The translations under genes were made by a program, and so were the position numbers. This document shows, one piece after another, positions 18,382 to 24,401 of a stretch of 24,401 nucleotides of DNA. Every line of letters begins with the position of its first letter. Position 1 is the first letter of the stretch. Below the pieces are notes generated by a model that did no database searches, was not told the DNA's origin, and worked only from the letters and a program-made list of their open reading frames with translations. Source of the stretch: Cyclostephanos tholiformis (taxonomy: Eukaryota > Bacillariophyta > Thalassiosirophyceae > Thalassiosirales > Thalassiosiraceae); NCBI GenBank assembly GCA_036939975.1, contig JALLPB010000121.1, positions 1 to 24,401 on the forward strand, in the 5' to 3' direction.

Positions 18382-19820
18382 CTAATTCGTCGGGACGTAA
18401 ATCTTCCCAGAGGTGTGAGCGCTCTCCTCGAGCTCCTCCTCCGTCACGAGGCCCGCCTTCCTCGCGGCGTACCCGATCACGACCCCCCTCTTCTTCATGC
18501 TCTGAACGTAGCTCTTGAAGTAGCACCGGATGCGATCGCGGACGGTGACGAACGAGAACTCCGAGTCGTCGAAGATGTACCCGTGCTCGGCCGCGAGCTT
18601 GATCATGCGTTGCGTTAGGCAGTTGTTGTACTTCTTCTGCTGCATGGTGTAGTTGAGGGTGCTGTGGCGGAGGTACTCCTCCCGATTGGCTGATGGGGCG
18701 GATTTGGGAGGAGATGTGTGAGTTCAGCGGGAAAAAAAAAACGCAAATGAAAAAAAGAGGATTGCAGGCGGCGGCCGGATCTCTCACCGACGAGGAACTC
18801 CTCGAGCTTCGGGGTGTGGTGCGGGTGCACATCGCGAATTGGAAAGGGACGGGAATCGGCGTGATTGTTGAGAATGCGGGGGTCGAAGTCCAAGGCAGAG
18901 AGGAAAGAAATGCAAAAACTCACGTCGGGATAATTCTTCCACGAGAACTTTTTCCGAAGGATGAGCTTCATCGGCCTCTCGTCGTCGTTCGCAGTCGCGC
19001 CATCGCCGACCTCGGTCGACGGTACGACGATTGGGCGATTCTCGATCGCGGCCTCGGCCATGGACACGGCTCGTGGGCAAGTCGGATATGCTGCTAACGC
19101 GTTGCCGGTGGGGAGTGAGGAGGTTAGGGGCGGTGGCGATGTCGTGGACGTGGTGCTGCGATCCTGATGAGGCTGATCGGTTATGGCGTCGCACGAGAGA
19201 TTGCGCCATCGGAGGAGGGTGGGGATGGCCTCGTCCTCGTGGGGCGGGGGCGTCGGAACAGGCCGACCTTGAAACGCGGCCACCGGCTCGTACCTGCCGT
19301 GGTGGGAGTTCGGATAGTCCAGGGAGACGGCCCTCGTCTTCTTGTGGTCGAAGTGCATCATGGCCATCGGGGGGGGATGGGGGAGCTCCGCCCCCTCCCG
19401 ATTCGAGTCGTCCATTCGCTCGTCGTCGAATCCGCTTCCCCCGGAGGAGGACAGGTCCGGAAAGTGCGGTATGGCCAAATCGGGCCGTTGATCGAGTCCG
19501 CAAGACATCTCCTTCTTGGCGATGTCGGCCACCGACGCGAGGAGCATCGCTACCTCCGCGGGAGTTTCCTCCTCCATCTCGACGTCGTCGTCGCGCGCGT
19601 GGTGAGGACGATGGTGATACTCGGAGCTAAAGATGTCGACGACGCAAGAGCGGGGAGAAGTCTCGTGGGACGCTGTATAGTACGACGCGATCGACACCTT
19701 GCCGTGATGTCTGGCGGGGATCGTCGTGGCGCCGTCGACGCGGCCGACTACCATCCCTCCCCCCCCCATCGCGCCGGGGGAACTCGTGCTCGTATGATAG
19801 ACGCCGATAGAGGCCATCAT
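18382..19820 (-). CDS. uncharacterised protein with conserved C-terminal module (3 exons)
   Basis: Exons in transcript order: 19820-18924, 18806-18788, 18689-18382; introns of 117 and 98 nt, GT-AG. The product is 407 aa. Residues 1-280 are disordered (Pro, Ser, His, acidic). The end is a compact basic/aromatic module: KLILRKKFSWKNYPD from exon 1, LEEFLVA across the 19-nt exon 2, NREEYLRHSTLNYTMQQKKY at the head of exon 3, then LAAEHGYIFDDSEF, TVRDRIRCYFKSYVQSMKKR and GVVIGYAARKAGL. The splice phases rebuild this without gaps. Regular spacing of aromatic and charged residues suggests a folded helical domain, and the RDRIRC...KSYVQSMKKRG segment looks nucleic acid- or phosphate-binding. From memory, similar modules recur in stramenopile proteins, but I know no name or function. 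Two start ATGs (19820 and 19817) follow each other. Confidence 0.75.
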
Positions 19821-19853
19821 CTTCCTTCTTTTTCTTCTTCTTCTTCTTCTTCT
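19821..19853 (-). promoter_or_regulatory. GAA-rich purine tract directly before the start codon
   Basis: On the coding strand about 30 purine-rich bases (GAA repeats) run straight into the ATG at 19820. It would form the end of the 5' leader and may affect initiation, or it may simply be a microsatellite. Confidence 0.35.
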
Positions 19854-21270
19854 GGCGGTGGCGGCGGACTGGCTGGGAGCTTTACCCGAGGTCTTGATGT
19901 GATGAGATACTCTAGATGTGAATCTTTTCCTCGGATCACGATACGGAGTGGAAGAGTTCCTGGAGTTCTCCTCCCCGGTTTGTTGACACGCTCCCGGCGT
20001 CGGTAACGCAATTTTGTATTTATTCCTCTCCTACTTTCAAAATGCCGATCGTGATGTTGTTCTCGTCAAATTATAACTATACGATACATACCATACTAGT
20101 CAATAAAATACTTTCCATCGGCGCCGCCATCGTCACTACACATCGGCACTTGAAGAGACATTCACTAAATCTAATGAGCTCGTCTTCAGTTGTCGCTCAG
20201 ACAAGGTATACGGTACACTATTTAACGAATTTCTCTGTGAAGATCTAATCCTAAATCGATCCACAAGGGGAGACCTTCCCCAAGGGGTGTCAAAAGCAGA
20301 TGCTCATCCTGACACATTTTCTTCTCACATGATACACATAGAGAGTTTGTGGTACCAAGGGTGCAGATGCATGTTGGGATCATAGAAGTTGTGTCGGATT
20401 GGACGATTGCTCTGATAGTAGATGCTTGGAGGATGCAGGAACAGTCTTTTAATTTTTAATTTGGGATCGGAAAAGGCCGCGCCACTCATAAACGGTGTCA
20501 ATGAAGGATGCTCAATTTGTCCAATAGTTTTATGTGTGGGTGGAAGAGTTATGATGTAGGACCTGGGTTGCAATTTCGAGTGAGATCGTTGGTTGGATAG
20601 TTGGAAGGGGATGTGGTTGTGTTGGAGGGGCATGGTGTGTGATGTAATGTTCTCGGAGGTCTCTGAGCGAAGAAAAGAATGTTTTTGGACTGGACGGGCA
20701 ACTGGAATGACAAAATGAAGTGATTCGTGCCGATGCACAGTCTAAATGGTTGGTGAGGTGATGGGTGAATTTGTGGAGGGAAGAGTTTAGGTGACGAAGT
20801 AAGGCAGATCTTGTGATAAATGTGCGTGCCGATTTAAGAGATGAATGAGGACAACCAAGAATTGGACAAAAGTGATGATCAGGGTTCGTGGTGGAGGTGT
20901 TGTGACGCGCTGGTGTTTGTCGCTGCTATTCTTGATTCATTGAACCAAATGTTGACTTGACTGAAGAGTAACATAAGATCGGTATCTGGTGACGATTCCT
21001 CGATTAGTTGTACATATTCCCTGTGATGTGCTCGGGGGCACATGAAGGAATGTGCGAACCGTTCACTCCAGGGTTCAATGTGGATGAGTGGGGAGTTGGT
21101 CTCTCATGGGTAGGTTCGATGGTAGGGGAGATAGATGTTTCGTAGGTAGAGCATGTAGATCGATGGAGAATTCGAGAGCTGTTCATAACATCAGCTCTAT
21201 GCAACGCATGAGATAGAAGTGCTCTGAGCCGGCATGCAACAATTATTGCATACAGGGGGGTGAATGTGTT
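19854..21270. other. long stretch without a recognisable gene
   Basis: About 1.4 kb. The first 150 bases probably hold the upstream region of the gene starting at 19820. From about 20250 the plus strand is G/T-rich. The longest open frames (minus, 20325-20738 and 21004-21303) begin at GTG rather than ATG and show no known motif. A short inverted repeat, AGAGCTG...CAGCTCT, lies near 21174-21197. It may be an old transposon or gene relic too decayed to name. Confidence 0.5.
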
Positions 21271-21536
21271 GCCCATGACGCCCGTCAAAAGGGTTGCGCT
21301 CACCCGGGCTGCGACAAGACTACTGCTCGGTGCACGGTCCCAGATGCGTGTGCGGCTGGGTTTCGGTGCGGCGATGTAAGTGGCATGGTGGTAGGAGTAG
21401 GCTATGTAATTTTACTGCACCTGATGGGTCAGTTTGCCTTCGATACTCTGTATCGGGCTGGATGTGCAGTATCCACTACACCGCTAAGTTCGAGGCTGCT
21501 TCAACACTCGCCAGCCTAAATAATGGGGAATCATAA
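21271..21536 (+). pseudogene. cysteine-rich zinc-finger-like fragment, frameshifted
   Basis: One frame reads QKGCAHPGCDKTTAR, and the next continues YCSVHGPRC, RRCKWHGG, RLCNFTAPDGSVCLR and SGWMCSIHYTAK before a stop at 21534-21536. The spacing of Cys and His (CxxxxC...CxxHG) recalls the repeated C-x4-C...C-x2-H-G units common in diatom proteins. The frame change between the first and second pieces and the lack of a start ATG point to a relic. It could also be an exon of an unrecognised gene. Confidence 0.35.
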
Positions 21537-21631
21537 TACAAGGGCTTTCATCATCGTTGTGTTTTTATCAAGTTAAGGTCGATATATATCGTGATAATCA
21601 CCTCTTACACAAACCTTCACATTCGGCCTAG

Positions 21632-23606
21632 CTAGTTCGTTCCCGGCCGCTCACGAGAGAAGTCCCGAATCACGATTGAATTCTCCCCCCCATCCGATAT
21701 CAGCCTCTTGCCATCGGTCCACGCGCTCCCGAGCCAAAGTTTGTACCCCGTGAGCGCGTACATGCACTTCGTCTCGATTTTGCCGTCGTCTGCCTCGGAA
21801 CAGTCCCATATCCTGAGGGCGCCGTCCTGTCCGCCGGACACGAATCGACCGTCGCCGGGGGATGTCATGCACATCACCGGACCGACGTGCTTGGGCCGTA
21901 TCGCGGTATCGTGTCCATCGGACAAGACGAACGGGTCCTCCCGATCGATCGTGCCCGTGTTCGGGTCGATATTGAGAGGCAGGACGTGAATTGTACCGTC
22001 GGACCCACCGCAAACCACCGCATGTCCCATCCCCATCCTACGCCTCATGATGAGTACGCTCCTCGCCGCGACCGACGCCCCGAATGGCATTATCCCAACG
22101 AAGAATTGGCCGTCGGTCATATCGAATAGGGCCGCTCCTCCGTCGGCGGTTGCGCATGCGCCCAACTTCAGCTCTTCGCATAGATGCATGTCCAGGACGG
22201 AGTCTATATCATCAGAGAGGTAAGAGATATAGATAGAATGGGCGGACAGCCGAACGGCATGAGACGAGCAGTTGCCCGAAAAAAACGAAGGGGAAAACAC
22301 ACGGGTAGAGGACCACGAGTCATCGAGGGGGCGTAATTATCAGCTCACCGGCGAAGTCGGATCGGAATAGCGACCCCATCGGCGGACGTCGAGAACGAGC
22401 GTCGTCGTCATCGTCATCGACGAGGGCGGCGGCGCGATCCTCCCCGACGTCGTCGGCATGTTCGGATACGTCGAACGCGCGCACGGTGCCGTCGTAACAC
22501 GACGTCCAGAGATGTCCGTTCGAATCGAACGATAGACGAGTGACGATGGTACCACGTAAGCCGGGGAGGGTGCATATCGGAACGAGTCGTTCGTACGTCT
22601 TCCCGATCGAGGATGTCGATGTCGGCGAGGAATATACGTCATCCTTCTTGATTCGACTGTCACGACTCCGGCCAAGGCCACGAGCGACCCTCCATAACCT
22701 CGCTCCTCCCTCCCTCCCCGAACTGGCCACGACGTTCCCCGAAATCGCCACCGATATCACCCCCCCGCAGTCGAGGCCGCCGTACAGGTGTTTCATCGCC
22801 CTCTCCTCGCACGACGCAATCGTTCCTCCCCCCCCCCCCACCTCGTCCATCCCGTCACCGCCGTGCGATATAACATCCCGTCCCCCCGCTCGATGCGCGC
22901 CCGATGCCATCCCCATAACCACACCATCATCATCCTCGAGATCGATCACGTACACATCCCCCGTCGACGTGCCGCACACCGCGATGGGGTACGCATCCAG
23001 GCGTACGCCCCTTATCCGACGATCGGAACCGGAGGATAATACGGTAACCATCGACGTCGGACAGTGCGCCGTACGCCAATTCGCGTCGATGCGCGTCGTC
23101 TCGATGACGTCGGACCTCGCGACGAGCTCCGCCGCGAGTATCGCGTCATCGAGACGAATGTTCGACGACGAATGGACGTCAACATCATCGTCGTTCCCAC
23201 CGTGGGAGGAGGATGGGAGGAGGAAGGACATGCAATCGACGTCCATCGCATCGCAGTAAACTACGTCCCCCCCGTCGACCCCGTCGTGGTTGGAGGAGTA
23301 CGACGACGACGACGACGACGATGACGACGACGACGACGGCGCGGCGGACGACATCGTAGTACTAGTTCCCATGCGATGGTCGGTTCCCGCTATCGACGAG
23401 AACGCGCGGCAGTCCTCGTCGTCGACGGGACAGGACGGATCGTATGCGTCGTCCTCGACGTCGGCGATGCCCTCCCGCCACGGCGATCGATCGCGCAGGG
23501 CCGAGGGCGGATCGTCGCCGCCGTCGGTATCGTTGTCGTCGTCACCACGCGAGCGGGGACGGTACCCCAGGGCTAGCGACGACGTGTTACATTTTAGGAT
23601 ATTCAT
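21632..23606 (-). CDS. WD40-repeat protein (2 exons)
   Basis: Exons in transcript order: 23606-22349 and 22203-21632; a 145-nt intron with donor GTGAGC and acceptor ATATAG. The splice gives FRSDFADSVLDMHLCEEL. The product is 609 aa. Residues 1-150 are acidic and low-complexity with a Ser run coded by TCG repeats. After that, degenerate WD40 blades appear: CGTSTGDVYVIDLE, SSGREGGARLWRVA, TSCYDGTVRAFDVS in exon 1, and GGSDGTIHVLPL, SGGQDGALRIWDCS and SDGGENSIVIRDFS in exon 2, with one more likely at the junction. This makes about seven blades, one propeller. Such proteins act as scaffolds; no accessory domain tells which complex. The ATG at 23606 lies only 15 bases beyond the stop of the upstream same-strand frame, unusually tight for two independent nuclear genes. 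Confidence 0.8.
23299..23340. repeat. CGA/TCG trinucleotide repeat coding poly-Ser
   Basis: About 14 triplets, read as TCG serine codons on the minus strand within the N-terminal part of the WD40 protein; interrupted once by a TCA-equivalent. Confidence 0.9.
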
Positions 23607-23621
23607 AGGTACTCGAAGTAC

Positions 23622-23710
23622 TTATATTTTACCAATCTCAATCCCACTTGAGAGTNCCTTCATTTCCACCCTTGCCTGTTCACCGGATCCCATACCTTCG
23701 AGAAGATAAC

Positions 23711-23757
<47 letters not shown>

Positions 23758-23966
23758 TCGGCATGACGGCGTTCGCGTCGTGGCGGACATCGTCTCATCG
23801 TGCCGAGTATGTGCCGCGACTCCCTCGCATTATCTCGGGTCATGGAGGGGGGGGCGAATGCCACGGCGGGAGCGACGAAGTCGACGCACGAGAGGAGGGA
23901 AACGACGACGAGGGGCATAACTATTGAGCCCACGACGGACCGGACTGCGGATGAGCACCCCGTCAT
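23622..23966 (-). CDS. start of a plastid-targeted protein, truncated at an assembly defect
   Basis: 114 codons from the ATG at 23966, the only sensible start. Residues 8-36 are a hydrophobic signal peptide (VVGSIVMPLVVVSLLSCVDF) and are followed by APAVAFAPPS, which matches the ASAFAP motif with Phe (F37) at the predicted cleavage point. This is the bipartite ER-then-plastid leader of diatoms. A basic transit-like region (44-69) and 15 consecutive Ser follow. Instead of a mature domain the frame then reads CYLLEGMGSGEQARVEMK, meets the N at 23656 and stops at 23622. Either the remaining exons are missing because of misassembly, or a donor such as the GTATGG just after CTCGAAG (about 23697) joins exons that are not visible. 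Its cargo cannot be named. Confidence 0.5.
23656..23656. other. ambiguous base
   Basis: The only N in the window, between the plastid-leader frame and the WD40 gene. It may mark a collapsed gap or a join between contigs. Confidence 0.95.
23711..23757. repeat. CGA trinucleotide microsatellite
   Basis: About 15 uninterrupted CGA triplets, read as TCG serine codons (residues 71-85) of the minus-strand plastid-leader frame. Being pure, it is probably length-variable. Confidence 0.95.
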
Positions 23967-23991
23967 GATATTTGGATTTGAAGCCGCGCGC

Positions 23992-24009
23992 GGGGGGGGG
24001 GGGGGGGGG
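23992..24009. repeat. poly-G tract
   Basis: Eighteen G in a row, upstream of the plastid-leader ATG at 23966 on the minus strand, where it reads as poly-C in the promoter or leader. Confidence 0.9.
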
Positions 24010-24269
24010 TTGGGCGGGGGCGTGTGATGATAATATTTATATATATTAGGTATTATGATCGAGTCCCTCACGTTCACTTGCAAGAGAAAAGAGATACTTA
24101 GTACCTAGTATCATCCCGAGACGGCGCGGCGACATAAAACAGCTGCCCGTTGTACCATAGCAGATGAAATTTTCTTCTCTTCGTTTAAATATAGCGGCGT
24201 TGGAAATAAAGGGTTGGCGTAATCAACGATCGAACGGCAGAACCAATACTACGAGTCCGGTCACAATTT
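24010..24269. other. upstream intergenic region
   Basis: No gene recognised. It is the likely promoter side of the minus-strand gene starting at 23966, with an AT-rich patch at about 24029-24058. Confidence 0.45.
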
Positions 24270-24401
24270 GGATATTTGATCGGGTGCTATGAATTCATAT
24301 ATAGTACCTAGTTTTAAAGCAAGAGAAAAGGTTCGTTTTTAGCTGTATGGATATTCGATCGGGTACTATGAATTCATAGTTTTACTATGAATTCATAGTT
24401 T
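24270..24401. repeat. repeated palindromic element at window end
   Basis: A roughly 31-bp unit (GGATAT-T/C-GATCGGGT...CTATGAATTCATA) occurs at 24270-24300 and 24349-24379. Its palindromic half is then repeated in tandem with a 19-bp period at 24365-24383 and 24384-24401, running out of the window. AACTATGAATTCATAGTT is a perfect palindrome. A separate short repeat (CAAGAGAAAAG) is shared by about 24081 and 24320. The array may continue beyond the window. Confidence 0.75.

Noticed and set aside
19031..20006. Plus-strand frames opposite the three-exon gene
   Set aside because: Arg/Gly/Pro-rich antisense shadows; the minus-strand model has introns with correct phases.
20325..20738. 137-codon minus-strand frame rich in His/Pro, considered as retrotransposon gag
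   Set aside because: It begins at GTG, has no zinc knuckle, protease or reverse-transcriptase motif nearby, and no terminal repeats were found.
23606..23966. Plastid leader as first exon of the WD40 gene
   Set aside because: No GT-AG pair joins them while keeping frame and family sense, and the WD40 frame has its own ATG; kept separate, though RNA-seq could show otherwise.

Overview
This is eukaryotic nuclear DNA, most likely from a diatom or a close stramenopile relative. The evidence is: short GT-AG introns (70-145 nt) that restore family-consistent reading frames; a leucine-rich repeat (LRR_5/BspA-like) gene of the sort expanded in diatoms; a signal peptide followed by an AVAFAP motif typical of diatom plastid import (23622-23966, minus); and no bacterial operon organisation. 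GC-rich stretches full of TCG/CGA triplets and G/C homopolymers alternate with AT-richer stretches. The window opens with 29 G bases and carries one N at 23656, so parts of the assembly are doubtful.

Layout. 965-3362 (+): DUF819 membrane protein with a 34-Ser insert and one intron. 3717-4037 (+): relic of the glutathione reductase C-terminus. 4359-5589 (-): LRR_5 gene with a frameshift. 6025-7842 (+): membrane-anchored cupin_8/JmjC-like oxygenase. 8013-8330 (-): decayed duplicate of the 3' end of the next gene. 8369-9886 (-): type II membrane glycosyltransferase-like protein. 10346-12565 (+): hydrophobic domain fused to a seven-blade WD40 propeller. 13075-15445 (+): four-exon SAMHD1-like HD-domain dNTPase. 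15596-17081 (-): five-exon LDAH lipid-droplet hydrolase. 17395-17901 (+): two-exon small membrane protein, perhaps Tim17/NDUFA11-like. 18382-19820 (-): three-exon protein with a compact C-terminal module I cannot name. 19854-21270: no gene recognised. 21271-21536 (+): decayed cysteine-rich zinc-finger-like fragment. 21632-23606 (-): two-exon WD40 protein. 23622-23966 (-): start of a plastid-targeted protein that runs into the N.

The genes do not form a pathway; this is ordinary eukaryotic gene order. The main results are the spliced models, including three very small exons (31, 20 and 19 nt), three relics at different stages of decay (two pseudogene fragments of recognisable enzymes and one cysteine-rich fragment), one transmembrane-WD40 fusion, and one apparently undescribed conserved protein module. 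I found no RNA genes, CRISPR array or intact mobile element.
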